Positions 33,394-42,949 are shown, numbered from the stretch's first letter. The stretch: DNA of 64,000 nt from Fibrobacter sp. UWB16 (GCF_900215325.1 NZ_OCMS01000002.1:248001-312000); one strand, 5' to 3'. Translations and numbers: made by a program. Notes: generated by a model from the sequence alone, not told the origin.

Positions 33394-36300
33394 TGAGCGT
33401 AAGCCAGCTCTCCGTCCGTCGCCCAGTCCTCATGACTGTGATGGCGCTTGTCATCCTGTTGCTCGGATTTTTTGGGCTCAGCTCTCTTGGCATTCGTGAA
33501 TACCCGAACGTCGACTATCCGTTGATTCAGGTGCGTACCTCTTACCCGGGCGCAAACGCGGCCGTGGTCGAAGCGGAAGTCACTGAAATCTTGGAAGCCT
33601 CCATTAATAGCGCGTCTGGTATCAAGGCTTTGACTTCAACAAGCCGCGATGGTTTCTCTTACATCAGCATTGAATTTGAAACGGGCATGGACTTGGAAGC
33701 GGCCGCAAACGAAATTCGCGACCGCGTGAGCCGTGTGCGTCGTCGCTTGCCGGACGATGTCGATGAACCGACGGTCTACAAGTCCGATAGCGATAGCGAC
33801 CCGATTTTGATGGTGAGCCTTGTGAGCGACAAGTTCGACCCGATGGAAGTTTCGGAAATTGCGAACAACCACGTGAAGGAACGCTTGCAGACGATTAACG
33901 GCGTTTCGGAAGTGGCGATTTGGGGCGAAAAACGTCCGGTTGTGCGCTTGTGGATTGACCCGGTGCGTATGCAGGCTCTTGGCGTCTCGGGTGCGCAGAT
34001 GGCGGCCGCTTTGAAACAAGGTAACTTGGAACTTCCGTCTGGTTCTATTGAAGGTACAGAAACGACGCTTTCGATTCGTACGCTTGGCCGAGTTCTCGAT
34101 CCAAAGTCCTTTGGCAACATTGCGGTGAGAACGGCTGAAGATGGAACTGTGATCCGCATTTCTGATGTCGCAGATATCCATTACGAACCGAAAGATACGC
34201 GTACCGGTTTTAGACGTAACGGCAAGAATTCCATTACGCTTGCACTCATGGCGCAGCCGGGCAGTAACCACGTTGAAATTGCAAACGAATTCTACAAGCG
34301 CGTCGAAGACATCCGTCGTGAAATCCCGGAAGGCGTGGAACTGCTTTACGGTCGCGATACTTCGATTAACATCCGCGCGTCCATCAAGGAAGTGGTGGAG
34401 ACCATCTTTATCGCGTTTATTCTCGTGATTGCGATTATCTTTGCGTTCCTCCGCGAAGGCCGTACCACGTTTATCCCGATGGTCGTGGTGCCTGTATCTG
34501 TGATTGGTAGCTTCTTTGTGCTTTATCTTTGCGGGTTCAGTATCAACGTGCTTACGCTTTTGGCGATGGTCCTAGCGATTGGCCTTGTTGTGGACGATGC
34601 CATTGTGATTGTGGAAAATATTTATCACAAGATAGAAAGTGGCATGACGCCGAAGCAGGCGGCAATTGCTGGAACAAATGAAATCTTTTTTGCTGTGATT
34701 GCAACGTCTGTCGTGTTGATGGCTGTGTTCATTCCGGTGCTTGCCCTGGGCGGTACGACGGGCCTTTTGTTCCGCGAATTTGTGGCGGTGATGATTGGAA
34801 CCGTGTTCCTCTCGACGCTTTGCGCTTTGACGCTTTCGCCGATGCTTTGTTCTAAATTCCTAAAGCACCAGAAGAAAGGCCGTTTCTTTAAGCTCACGGA
34901 ACCGTTCTTTGACTGGCTAAACGGGATGTATTCCCGCTTGCTAGGCGGATTCCTCAAGTGGCGCTTGCTGTTGTTCCCGATTGTGGCTGTTCTCTTGTTT
35001 GGAGCGTATTTCTGCTTCAATAACATGAGTAGCGAAATGGCGCCGACCGAAGACTCCAACGCTGTGATGGTGAACATGAGCATGCCCGAAGGCGTGAACC
35101 TCTCGCGCACCAAGCGCATGGCCGATGAATTTGTCGATGAAGTGACTTCGATTCTCGATTCCAATGAATACACGGAATTCCAGGCGGGTGCTTGGAATGC
35201 GGGCAACTCGAGAATGCGTTTGTTCTTGAACGACAATAAGAAAGCTCGCCGTCCGCAGAGTGAGATAGCAAGAGCAATCCAGGTGCTTGGTAACGAATAT
35301 CCGGATTTGCGCGTGATGGTGTTTGAACCGCAGAGCATCAGTACGCAGCGCGGTGGTCTCCCGGTGCAGTTCGTTTTGCAGGCTCCGAACATCGAAGTGT
35401 TGCGAGACCTTGTTCCGAAATTCGAAGAAGCGGCTAGCAAAAGCCCTGTGTTTAGCGTGGTGAACAGCAACTTGCGATTCACGAAGCCGGAACTTCACAT
35501 CGAAATTTTGCGCGACAAGGCAAACGAAGAAGGCGTGTCGGTGAACGATATTGCACAGGCGGTGCAGCTTGCCATTAGCGACCAGACTTATGGCGATTAC
35601 TATAAGGACGGCCGTCAGTACGATATCATTGGCGCTGTTGGTTACCAGTACCGCGATACGCCAGAAAACCTCTCGATGCTCACGGTCAAGAACGGCAAGG
35701 GCGAGCTAGTGAGCTTGGACAACTTTATTACGTACAAGGAACAGTCCGCTTCTCCGTCACTCCCGCGTTACAACCGCTTTAGCGCGGCAACCATCCAGGC
35801 TGGCCTTGTGCCGGGCAAGACGATTGGCGATGGCGTCGAAGAAATGCGCCGCATTGCAAAGAAGTTGCTGAAGGATTACCCGAGCGTGAGTACGACCTTG
35901 AGCGGTTCGTCTAAGGAATTCGAAGAAAGCTCTTCGGGACTTTACGTGGTGTTCTTGCTTGCTCTTGCGCTTGTGTTCTTGGTGCTCGCGGGGCAGTTCG
36001 AAAGCTTCCGTGCGCCGTTCGTGATTTTCTTTACGGTGCCGCTTGCTCTTTCTGGCGCTTTGGTGAGCTTGTTTATCACGGGCCAGACGCTCAATATCTT
36101 TAGCGAAATTGCTTTGATTTTGTTGATTGCTCTTGTAACGAAGAACGGTATCTTGATCGTGGAATTTGCAAACCAGATTGCCGAGAATACGGGCTGCAGC
36201 AAGCTCGAGGCGGCTCGCCAAGCGGCTGAACGCCGCTTCCGCCCAATCCTCATGACGAGCCTTTCGACAGTATTGGGCGCGGTGCCGCTCATCCTGACCG

Positions 36301-36449
36301 GCACCCCGAGCCGCATTGCCATGGGTGTTGCCATTGTTGGTGGTCTCACGTTTGCGACGTTCATGACGCTCTTCATTGTGCCTGCTGCATATAGCTTCTT
36401 TGCAGGGAAGGTCGAATCCGTCCGTACCGATGCAAGTAAAATGGCGTAG
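33393..36449 (+). CDS. RND family efflux pump, HAE1/AcrB-like
   Basis: 1018 residues with the standard duplicated layout of six transmembrane segments and large periplasmic loops each half. The N-terminus is SVSQLSVRRPVLMTVMALVI. Proton-relay acidic residues lie in AIGLVVDDAIVIVENIYHKI, and the second-half partner lysine region is ALVTKNGILIVEFANQI. Motifs after it (RFRPILMTSLSTVLGAVPL) are typical. Drives proton-coupled export of drugs, dyes or lipids; substrate cannot be told. Works with the adaptor encoded immediately upstream. Confidence 0.95.
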   Translation: MSVSQLSVRRPVLMTVMALVILLLGFFGLSSLGIREYPNVDYPLIQVRTSYPGANAAVVEAEVTEILEASINSASGIKALTSTSRDGFSYISIEFETGMDLEAAANEIRDRVSRVRRRLPDDVDEPTVYKSDSDSDPILMVSLVSDKFDPMEVSEIANNHVKERLQTINGVSEVAIWGEKRPVVRLWIDPVRMQALGVSGAQMAAALKQGNLELPSGSIEGTETTLSIRTLGRVLDPKSFGNIAVRTAEDGTVIRISDVADIHYEPKDTRTGFRRNGKNSITLALMAQPGSNHVEIANEFYKRVEDIRREIPEGVELLYGRDTSINIRASIKEVVETIFIAFILVIAIIFAFLREGRTTFIPMVVVPVSVIGSFFVLYLCGFSINVLTLLAMVLAIGLVVDDAIVIVENIYHKIESGMTPKQAAIAGTNEIFFAVIATSVVLMAVFIPVLALGGTTGLLFREFVAVMIGTVFLSTLCALTLSPMLCSKFLKHQKKGRFFKLTEPFFDWLNGMYSRLLGGFLKWRLLLFPIVAVLLFGAYFCFNNMSSEMAPTEDSNAVMVNMSMPEGVNLSRTKRMADEFVDEVTSILDSNEYTEFQAGAWNAGNSRMRLFLNDNKKARRPQSEIARAIQVLGNEYPDLRVMVFEPQSISTQRGGLPVQFVLQAPNIEVLRDLVPKFEEAASKSPVFSVVNSNLRFTKPELHIEILRDKANEEGVSVNDIAQAVQLAISDQTYGDYYKDGRQYDIIGAVGYQYRDTPENLSMLTVKNGKGELVSLDNFITYKEQSASPSLPRYNRFSAATIQAGLVPGKTIGDGVEEMRRIAKKLLKDYPSVSTTLSGSSKEFEESSSGLYVVFLLALALVFLVLAGQFESFRAPFVIFFTVPLALSGALVSLFITGQTLNIFSEIALILLIALVTKNGILIVEFANQIAENTGCSKLEAARQAAERRFRPILMTSLSTVLGAVPLILTGTPSRIAMGVAIVGGLTFATFMTLFIVPAAYSFFAGKVESVRTDASKMA

Positions 36450-36560
36450 GTTTAGACGAGAGATTTTATTATACTGCACCAATGGTGCCTAACTAGTACT
36501 CTCGTCTTTCGTCTAAAGCGAGTTTGCGAGCGTTCTTTCGTCTAAGTTGCGGCAACGCCG
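36450..36560. repeat. Inverted TTTAGACGAGAGA tract
   Basis: TTTAGACGAGAG at 36451-36462 faces CTCTCGTCTTTCGTCTAAA at 36500-36517, forming a long imperfect inverted repeat around CACCAATGGTG. A further TTCGTCTAAG follows. The same phrase starts tracts at 46812 and 61610. Confidence 0.6.
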
Positions 36561-36839
36561 CTACTTCACCAGCTGAAATGCTTTTTCACCTTCACGGCTC
36601 ATGCCGTAGCGGGTGCGGAGGATTTCTTCTTTATAGAGGGAGTCGGTCTTTAGCTTTTGGATGAGCTCGTCTCGTTGCTCAATGACCTTGGTCAGGGAGT
36701 CGATTTCTTTTTGATAGAGCTCGATTTCCTTCACAATTCTACGCTGCTCTGGAATACTGTCCTTGCCGAACAGCAAATGGAACACCAGGAACGCAAATGC
36801 GATCACGGTGGCAATTCCAATGAGAAGTCGTATGTGCAA
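36561..36839 (-). CDS. Septum formation initiator family protein (FtsB/DivIC-like)
   Basis: 92 residues: one N-terminal transmembrane helix (LLIGIATVIAFAFLVFHLLF) then a leucine-zipper coiled coil (IEQRDELIQKLKTDS) and the family ending RTRYGMSREGEKAFQLVK. FtsB/DivIC assembles with FtsL and FtsQ in the divisome. Located just 4 bp after dprA on the same strand, so probably co-transcribed with it. Confidence 0.88.
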   Translation of the reverse strand: MHIRLLIGIATVIAFAFLVFHLLFGKDSIPEQRRIVKEIELYQKEIDSLTKVIEQRDELIQKLKTDSLYKEEILRTRYGMSREGEKAFQLVK

Positions 36840-36843
36840 CTAA

Positions 36844-37743
36844 TTATGCTCCGTTAAAATAGAATTGGAAGTTGTCCTTTGACGAGACTAGACCTGATAT
36901 TTCTAGTTCCGTCAATATAGCTAAAAGTTCCGGTGCCTTAAAGTCAAATTCTTGCTGAAGTTCAGAAAATGTTTTGCGGAATCCGTTAAAACGTTCAAAT
37001 ACTTTTTGGGCTCCATCGGAAAGATGGACCCCGCATGTGGCGAGCTGTTGGATGCTTGTTCCTTCAAGGAGGGGGATTCCGGCCACGGAACGCAAGCTTT
37101 CGGGCGCAAAGACGGGCTTGGCGTGTCCACTGTCTAGGAGGGCGTTTGTGCCACTGTAGAGCTCGCTGTCGAAGTTCCCGGGGCAGGCGAGGAGCAATTT
37201 CCCTTCGTCTAGGCAGAATTGCGCGGTGAGGAGGGCGCCTCCCTTTTTACGGCTTTGGACTACAAGTGTCGATTGGCTAAGTCCGCTGATGATGCGGTTC
37301 CGTGCGATGAAGTTCCCTTTGTAGGCAGGCGTGTCGCCTTCGTATTCGCTTAAAAGGGCCCCTCCAGCATCGAGAATCCGTTTGGCGAGGGTGTTGCGTT
37401 CTCCTTCGATTTTGGCGTCTAGGCCTTGCGCAAGGACTGCTATTGTGGGGATGCCAGCATCGAGGGCGGCGCGGTGGCAAAAACTGTCTATGCCCTGTGC
37501 AAGCCCCGAAATAACAACGGCATTTGTGGATCGGAGTGATTCGACGAGTCGCCTACAGAGCTCTTCAGCGGATGCGGACGGGCGGCGTGTGCCGACCATG
37601 GCGATGCCGATTTTATTGTTTGTGGGGAGGGTGCCTTTGCAAAAGAGTTGTTTCGGACAATATTTGGATGCACCAAGGAGGAGCGGATAATTGTCGTGGG
37701 CGAGTTTGCTGTAAGGTTCGTTGAATAAAAGATTCGTTTCCAT
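36844..37743 (-). CDS. dprA: DNA-processing protein DprA
   Basis: 299 residues. The Rossmann-like core has MVGTRRPSASAEELCRRLVE, VISGLAQGIDSFCHRAALDA, GGALLSEYEG and NRIISGLSQSTLVVQSRKKG, all DprA hallmarks, followed by a C-terminal winged-helix-like region. It loads RecA on incoming single-stranded DNA during natural transformation; in non-competent bacteria it is still common. The divergent region 37744-37919 separates it from mazG. Confidence 0.93.
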   Translation of the reverse strand: METNLLFNEPYSKLAHDNYPLLLGASKYCPKQLFCKGTLPTNNKIGIAMVGTRRPSASAEELCRRLVESLRSTNAVVISGLAQGIDSFCHRAALDAGIPTIAVLAQGLDAKIEGERNTLAKRILDAGGALLSEYEGDTPAYKGNFIARNRIISGLSQSTLVVQSRKKGGALLTAQFCLDEGKLLLACPGNFDSELYSGTNALLDSGHAKPVFAPESLRSVAGIPLLEGTSIQQLATCGVHLSDGAQKVFERFNGFRKTFSELQQEFDFKAPELLAILTELEISGLVSSKDNFQFYFNGA

Positions 37744-37811
37744 TTTATTGTTACCCCGAATGTATCTTGGGGCTGTAGTACTTTGAGAGCGTAAATTTAA
37801 AGGATGTAAGA

Positions 37812-37859
37812 AACGATATAGGAAACGATAAAATTAACGATATAAATAACGGTGTTACT
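37812..37859. promoter_or_regulatory. Four direct repeats with exact 12-bp period
   Basis: AACGATA starts at 37812, 37824 and 37836, and AACGGTG at 37848: four units each 12 bp apart, between the divergent dprA and mazG genes. An inverted TTATCGT lies at about 37872. Phased repeats on one face of the helix suggest an operator. Confidence 0.5.
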
Positions 37860-37919
37860 AATTTACAGAATTTATCGTGAAAAAACAAGGGGTCGCGTTT
37901 ACTTTCTATCTTTGGGCGC

Positions 37920-38717
37920 ATGAAGTACACGTTTAAGGATCTCGTCGATATTATGGCTCGTCTGCGTTCGGAAAATGGCTGCCCGTGGGACCGCCAGCAA
38001 ACCACGCATTCGCTGTTGCCATATCTGGTTGAAGAAAGCTGTGAGTTTATCGATGCCGCGCAAGATGGCGACAAGGAGCACATGTGCGAGGAACTCGGCG
38101 ATGTGCTGTTCCAGGTGGTTTTCCATTCGCAAGTGTGCAAGGAACAGGGTGACTTTACGATTGACGATGTAATCCAGGGCTTGTGCGAAAAGATGGTGCG
38201 CAGGCATCCGCATGTGTTTGGCGATGCTAAAGTGGATACGGCAAATGACGTAAGCCGTCGTTGGGAACGCATCAAGGCTCAGGAGAAGAACAACTTAAAG
38301 CATGCGGGCGAGTCTATTATGGACAAAGTTAGCAAGAGCATGCCCACGCTCGCGCGCTCACAAGATATTATCCGTCGCGTGGCTAAAGTTGGTTTCGATT
38401 GGGGCGAGGCTGCTCCCGTGTTCGACAAGGCTCAAGAGGAATTTGCAGAATTCCGTGCCGAGATGGAAAAGATTTCTCCCGAGAATGCAAATGTGGACCG
38501 CCTAGAAGATGAATTCGGCGATATCATGTTCAGTCTTGTAAATGTCGCTCGCCATTGCGGATTCAACGCGAACATCGCCTTGCAACGTGCGAATAACAAG
38601 TTCGAAAAGCGCTTCCGCGAAGTAGAACGCCGCGTCAAGGAACAGGGCAAGGAAATCAAGGATGTAGGCCTGGAAGGCCTGCAAAAATTGTGGAAACAGG
38701 CAAAGTTGTCTTCCTAA
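37920..38717 (+). CDS. mazG: Nucleoside triphosphate pyrophosphohydrolase MazG
   Basis: 265 residues, normal for tandem-domain MazG. The N-terminal domain has GCPWDRQQTTHSLLPYLVEE with LGDVLFQVVFHSQ (EExxE and ExxD metal residues); the C-terminal domain has LEDEFGDIMFSLVNVARHCG. It hydrolyses NTPs to NMPs plus diphosphate and lowers ppGpp in E. coli. Monocistronic; not associated with a mazEF module here. Confidence 0.95.
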   Translation: MKYTFKDLVDIMARLRSENGCPWDRQQTTHSLLPYLVEESCEFIDAAQDGDKEHMCEELGDVLFQVVFHSQVCKEQGDFTIDDVIQGLCEKMVRRHPHVFGDAKVDTANDVSRRWERIKAQEKNNLKHAGESIMDKVSKSMPTLARSQDIIRRVAKVGFDWGEAAPVFDKAQEEFAEFRAEMEKISPENANVDRLEDEFGDIMFSLVNVARHCGFNANIALQRANNKFEKRFREVERRVKEQGKEIKDVGLEGLQKLWKQAKLSS

Positions 38718-38720
38718 GTC

Positions 38721-38752
38721 GTCATCCTGACGCCAAAGGCGGAAGGATCCAG
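38721..38752 (+). repeat. Short GTCATCCTGA...GATCCAG hairpin repeat
   Basis: GTCATCCTGA, CGCC/GGCG stem, GGAAGGATCCAG. Same family as the tandem units at 11761-11912. Confidence 0.6.
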
Positions 38753-38774
38753 TAAAGTTATTCTCTAAAAATAA

Positions 38775-38858
38775 CTGGATTCAGCTCCTTCGAACCTAAG
38801 AATTGTAAAGCAACAAGTTGCTAACAATTCTATATCGTCCTAAAGGACTCAGAATGAC
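38775..38858 (-). repeat. Composite hairpin element, copy 2 (family with 5015-5099)
   Basis: On the minus strand: GTCATTCTGA, stem GTCC/GGAC, GATATA, long stem AGAATTGT...ACAATTCT with an inner GCAAC/GTTGC, TTAGGTTCGAAGGAGC, and GAATCCAG. Stems differ from copy 1 but stay paired. Confidence 0.7.
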
Positions 38859-38967
38859 GTTCTGACAACTGCGGCAAAACCGCTATTCCAATTTGGAATG
38901 TTCCGCGCGGGATTAAAAGAGTGCGCAAAATTTTGTTCGCACTCGTGATTCGTGTGCTATATTATTC

Positions 38968-39085
38968 TTGTGGCACAAGTAAATTCTGGTTCTGAGACGG
39001 GAAGCCGGATCGAATCGCGGAGTAGAACTTACTAGTGTTACGTTTATAAGAGAGTCCCGTGAGAGCATTACGGGACTCTTCTTTT
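38968..39085 (+). ncRNA. Candidate small RNA with intrinsic terminator
   Basis: A gene-free stretch of about 118 nt ends in a strong terminator (39051-39085) and is preceded by TATATTATT near 38958 as a possible -10, with a weak -35. No open frame or upstream gene on this strand explains the terminator, since mazG ends 330 bp earlier behind repeats. No known RNA family recognised. Confidence 0.35.
39051..39085 (+). terminator. Strong intrinsic terminator
   Basis: AGAGTCCCGT/ACGGGACTCT, a perfect 10-bp stem with 9-nt loop, then TCTTTTAT. Confidence 0.85.
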
Positions 39086-39115
39086 ATACGAATTACTGTG
39101 TGTGTTAACCCCAAA

Positions 39116-39150
39116 CAAAAAGACCTGCAACTTCCGTTGCAGGCCTTTTA
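39116..39150. terminator. Terminator, both strands
   Basis: AGACCTGCAAC/GTTGCAGGCCT stem (one mismatch) with TTCC loop; TTTT on the plus side and TTTTTGTTT on the minus side. Confidence 0.75.
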
Positions 39151-39182
39151 AACTTTCGAGAAGTTCTAGGGGTTGGTCGTGA

Positions 39183-39214
39183 GCAAAAAGAAGCCCTCGG
39201 TATTAACCGAGGGT
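39183..39214 (-). terminator. fusA terminator
   Basis: CCCTCGGT/ACCGAGGG stem with ATTA loop; on the minus strand followed by CTTCTTTTTG. Confidence 0.8.
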
Positions 39215-39275
39215 TTCTTGCGAGAGCGAGGGGCCGACGGAGTTTTAAGTCAGCCTTTAGCCCCGAGCGGTCGTA

Positions 39276-41405
39276 TTAGGCGCGAGCCTTGACCTTGTCG
39301 CCGTACTTCTTGATGAGTTCTTCCTGGATGTTCTTCGGAACCGGGAGGTACTTGCAGAATTCCATCGTGAATTCTGCCTTACCCTGGGTCATGGAACGGA
39401 GGTCCGTAGCATAACCGAACATTTCGGAAAGCGGAACTTCAGCAGTAATCGTGGTCATGCCGAGTTCTTCGGAAGTACCAACGATGCTACCACGACGCTG
39501 GGAAACGTTACCCACGACACCGCCCTGGAATTCGGTCGGGGTCTGGATTTCGACCTTCATGATCGGTTCGAGGATCTGAGCGCCAGCCTTAGCGAAAGCT
39601 TCGCGGAAGGCCATACGGGCAGCAACCTGGAACGCCATATCAGAGGAGTCGACCGGGTGGAATGCACCATCCTGGACTTCCATTTCGATACCGACAACCG
39701 GGAAGCCGATCAAAGAACCTGCTTCCATGCAGCTCTGGAAACCCTTATCGCAAGACGGGATGTATTCCTTCGGAATACGGCCACCGACGACGGAGTTGAC
39801 GAAGTTGTAGACCTTTTCCTGGTCGCCTTCGACAGCCATCGGACGCATTTCGCCGACGACCTTAGCGTACTGACCAGAACCACCAGTCTGCTTCTTGTGG
39901 GTGTAGTCGAACTTGGCCGGGCGGGTGATGGTTTCGCGGTAAGCAACCTGCGGAGCACCAGTCGTCACGTCGCACTTGTATTCACGGCGCATACGTTCGA
40001 TATAAACGTCAAGGTGGAGTTCGCCCATACCCTTGATGATGGTCTGACCAGATTCCTTGTCAACTTCGACCTGGAACGTTGGGTCTTCCTTCGTGAAGCG
40101 GTTGAGGGCCTTGGACATGTTGTCGAGGTCGTCACGGTTCTTGGCTTCAATAACAAGTTCGATAACCGGGTTAGGAACGTGCATAGAAGTCATGTTGTAG
40201 TGGTTCTTGCCATCCGTGAATGTCGTACCGGATGCGCAGTCGATACCGAACAGAGCAACGATGTCGCCTGCACCGGCTTCGGTGATATCCACCATTTCGT
40301 CAGCGTGCATACGGACGAGACGGCCAACGGAAACCTTCTTGCCGGTTGCCATGTTGGTGATCATGTCGCCCTTCTTGAGGGTACCCTGGTAAACGCGGAC
40401 GTAGGTGAGCTGGCCATAGCGGTCGTTCACGAGCTTGAATGCGTAGCAGACGAGCGGTGCGTTGTCTTCGGACTTGAGGATAACTTCAGCTTCGTTGTTG
40501 TCGAGGTCGAGAGCCTTGTTTTCAACGTCGGTCGGGCACGGGAGGAAGTCGATAACACCGTCGAGGAGCTTCTGGACACCAATGTTCTTGTGAGCAGAAC
40601 CCATGAACACCGGAGTGATGTCGAGACGGATGGTAGCTTCGCGGATGACCTTCTTGAGGAGGTTCTTGTCGATCTGGTCGACACCGTATTCGCCTTCCAT
40701 AGCCTTTTCCATGACTTCGTCGCTGTAGTCAGCGCAGCAGTCAACGAGCTTTTCACGGTATTCGTTAGCCTGGTCGACGAGTTCTGCCGGGATTTCCTTT
40801 TCGATCATGTCGTCGCCATTGTCGCCTTCGAAGTAGTATGCCTTCATTTCGAGAAGGTCGACCACGCCCTTAAGATTGGATTCCAAACCTATAGGAATCT
40901 GCATGACGCACGGCTTGTGGTTGAGCTTTTCCTTGAGCATGACTGCAACGCGGAGCGGATTTGCACCAGAGCGGTCGCACTTGTTCACGAACACGACGCG
41001 CGGCACATGGTAACGGCGCATTTGGCGGTCAACGGTAATAGACTGGGACTGGACGCCTTCAACGCCAGTGAGGACGAGGATAGCACCGTCCAACACGCGG
41101 AGAGAACGTTCCACTTCGATCGTGAAGTCCACGTGCCCCGGAGTATCGATGATGTTGATGGAGTCCTTTTCTCCGGTCTTGGTGTGAGTCCAGTTTGCAA
41201 ACGTAGCAGCAGACTGAATCGTGATGCCGCGTTCGCGTTCAAGTTCCATGGAGTCCATCGTGGCACCGACGCCGTCTTTACCACGAACTTCGTGGATAGC
41301 GTGGATACGCTTTGTGAAGTAGAGGATACGTTCGGTAAGGGTAGTCTTACCGGAGTCGATGTGAGCAGAAATACCGATATTTCTGTGCAGCTGAATGTCT
41401 TTCAT
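39276..41405 (-). CDS. fusA: Elongation factor G, mtEFG1/spdEFG1-like subtype
   Basis: 709 residues with G1 [17 protein letters not shown]3 [16 protein letters not shown] and G4 NKCDRSGA, then domains II-V. The [13 protein letters not shown] form, together with [19 protein letters not shown], is the pattern of mitochondrial EF-G1 and its bacterial relatives (spdEFG1), whereas classic bacterial EF-G reads AHIDAGKTTTTER. It catalyses translocation. If the subtype call is right, ribosome recycling should be handled by a second EF-G elsewhere. Not within a str operon; single gene. Confidence 0.93.
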   Translation of the reverse strand: MKDIQLHRNIGISAHIDSGKTTLTERILYFTKRIHAIHEVRGKDGVGATMDSMELERERGITIQSAATFANWTHTKTGEKDSINIIDTPGHVDFTIEVERSLRVLDGAILVLTGVEGVQSQSITVDRQMRRYHVPRVVFVNKCDRSGANPLRVAVMLKEKLNHKPCVMQIPIGLESNLKGVVDLLEMKAYYFEGDNGDDMIEKEIPAELVDQANEYREKLVDCCADYSDEVMEKAMEGEYGVDQIDKNLLKKVIREATIRLDITPVFMGSAHKNIGVQKLLDGVIDFLPCPTDVENKALDLDNNEAEVILKSEDNAPLVCYAFKLVNDRYGQLTYVRVYQGTLKKGDMITNMATGKKVSVGRLVRMHADEMVDITEAGAGDIVALFGIDCASGTTFTDGKNHYNMTSMHVPNPVIELVIEAKNRDDLDNMSKALNRFTKEDPTFQVEVDKESGQTIIKGMGELHLDVYIERMRREYKCDVTTGAPQVAYRETITRPAKFDYTHKKQTGGSGQYAKVVGEMRPMAVEGDQEKVYNFVNSVVGGRIPKEYIPSCDKGFQSCMEAGSLIGFPVVGIEMEVQDGAFHPVDSSDMAFQVAARMAFREAFAKAGAQILEPIMKVEIQTPTEFQGGVVGNVSQRRGSIVGTSEELGMTTITAEVPLSEMFGYATDLRSMTQGKAEFTMEFCKYLPVPKNIQEELIKKYGDKVKARA

Positions 41406-41521
41406 ATTTTTATTCCACTAATGGAGTTGATGTTATTGAATGTTGCGCCCAAAAATAGAAAATTTTGGGGGGAACTCAAGGGCGGTTTTTCATTTGATAG
41501 TATAAAAGGGGGGTAAAATGG

Positions 41522-42949
41522 CTAAAATTTGCGTTTTTGCACAATCTGGTAGATTAAAAATCCCGTTACAAGAGATATTCCTGCCCATATGGCAAGGGAG
41601 TGGATTGACATCCACGGACCAAAATTCATGAAATAGCGCTGGGATATTCCATAATAATCGTTCTTAACAAGGGAATCTGCAAATCCCTCGACGTTTAGCG
41701 GTATGTAAAAATGGCTGAGGGCGATTTGCAAGGCGAGTAACGCTGCGACAGTCTTTGCGCTCAGGTTCGTTTTGTCGAGAGCGTCGCCGAGTGGGACGAG
41801 TATCAACGGGAGGAGCGGGATGACATGCCGAGCTTCGCTGTCGATGGCAAAGAAGATGAAGGCGAGGAATGCAAGCGCGTAGCCGGGGCTCCGATTGAAA
41901 ATGTTTTTTGAAAAATCGCGGAACAAAAAGATCACAAGTAGCGGCAAAATGCCGAAATAGCAGATGTGCGCGACCGGAGTGATGAATGGGTATTTGAGTG
42001 GGCGCAAGAAGACTTGGAGGACAAATGCGACTTCGCTGAAATAGAATTCGTCATTCGCGTGTGCACGGAGGTAAAGGTTGATTGCAATGAAGGGGATGGC
42101 GATCAACGCCAGTTTTTTCCATGCGGATTGGCGGACAAATTCGTGGGCGTATGTGAACGGGGTGTAGATGTGGCAGTCGCAGTTCCGAAAGATTATGTAT
42201 AGAAATGCGCTCCAGGCTATGGCACTTACGAAAAGTAGTGGCTTGGATGCAGGGATGAACAGCATGCTTTCGAGAAGCGGTTGCTTGTGTAGCAGGTAGA
42301 GTGTGGCGACCGCTCCGATGGATAGTAACGGAAGCGCTACGGTGAGGATTTTCCCGGTGTGGAATTTTACGTAGCGTGCGTTTTCAGAAAAGGGATCCTT
42401 GAAAATGTAAAGGAGCCAAATAATGTAGGTGACTGTCGGCCATGTGAGGATGCCCAAAAATGAAATGGCTATCGCCTGCAAAAATTTTTGCCGCTGTAAA
42501 TAGTAATAGGATACAAGGAAAATGGTATTTGCGAAGGCGTCCGTCTGGAATATTTCGTAGCCGCAGTTCTTGAGTACGAAATGATTGAAGAAGAAACACC
42601 CGAAGACTAAAGCCGAGGTCGTCTGTTTCCAGGCATATAGCTTGATTAGCTTGAAAAAGAAAAATAGCTGGATAGCGAGATTGCCAAAATGGAGCACGTA
42701 CATCGAGTGCATCAGGTTCGCGTGCGAGGGCTCGATGTTAAAGAGGTTGAAAAACAGGTTTATCAGGAAAAACGGGAAAATACGAAAAACACGGAACCGG
42801 TCGTAGCCTGTAGTCCAGAAGTCCTCGGTAAAATTTTGCGCGACCTGGTAGTAGAAAGCTCCGTCATAACCGGCACCGTTGTTCAGGGGCGTCTTTTCGC
42901 CAACAAAAGATAGTGTAAAAAGAAACAGTAAAACGAGAACAAGGAGCAC
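41522..42949 (-). CDS. Multi-pass membrane protein, GT-C-like
   Basis: 475 residues from GTG 42949, chosen because AAGGAG lies five bases upstream and it clears the previous stop; upstream ATGs at 43006 and 43042 would overlap the preceding gene. About ten transmembrane segments. The first periplasmic loop has NNGAGYDGAFYYQVAQNF, reminiscent of the acidic motif after helix 1 in GT-C glycosyltransferases (mannosyl/arabinosyl type). Possible lipid-linked sugar transferase; no family firmly recognised. Confidence 0.65.
   Translation of the reverse strand: MLLVLVLLFLFTLSFVGEKTPLNNGAGYDGAFYYQVAQNFTEDFWTTGYDRFRVFRIFPFFLINLFFNLFNIEPSHANLMHSMYVLHFGNLAIQLFFFFKLIKLYAWKQTTSALVFGCFFFNHFVLKNCGYEIFQTDAFANTIFLVSYYYLQRQKFLQAIAISFLGILTWPTVTYIIWLLYIFKDPFSENARYVKFHTGKILTVALPLLSIGAVATLYLLHKQPLLESMLFIPASKPLLFVSAIAWSAFLYIIFRNCDCHIYTPFTYAHEFVRQSAWKKLALIAIPFIAINLYLRAHANDEFYFSEVAFVLQVFLRPLKYPFITPVAHICYFGILPLLVIFLFRDFSKNIFNRSPGYALAFLAFIFFAIDSEARHVIPLLPLILVPLGDALDKTNLSAKTVAALLALQIALSHFYIPLNVEGFADSLVKNDYYGISQRYFMNFGPWMSIHSLAIWAGISLVTGFLIYQIVQKRKF

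Larger units (their letters stand above)
38718..39275. other. Gene-free region with repeats, candidate small RNA and terminators
   Basis: No credible coding sequence. It holds a short GTCAT repeat (38721-38752), an inverted composite hairpin element (38775-38858), a candidate small-RNA gene (about 38968-39085) and two terminators facing fusA. Confidence 0.7.

Noticed and set aside
37751-38275. Minus-strand open frame of 174 codons
   Set aside because: Antisense to mazG and crosses the divergent promoter region; no ribosome binding site.
39657-41516. Plus-strand open frame of 619 codons
   Set aside because: Antisense to fusA, with the same shadow composition.
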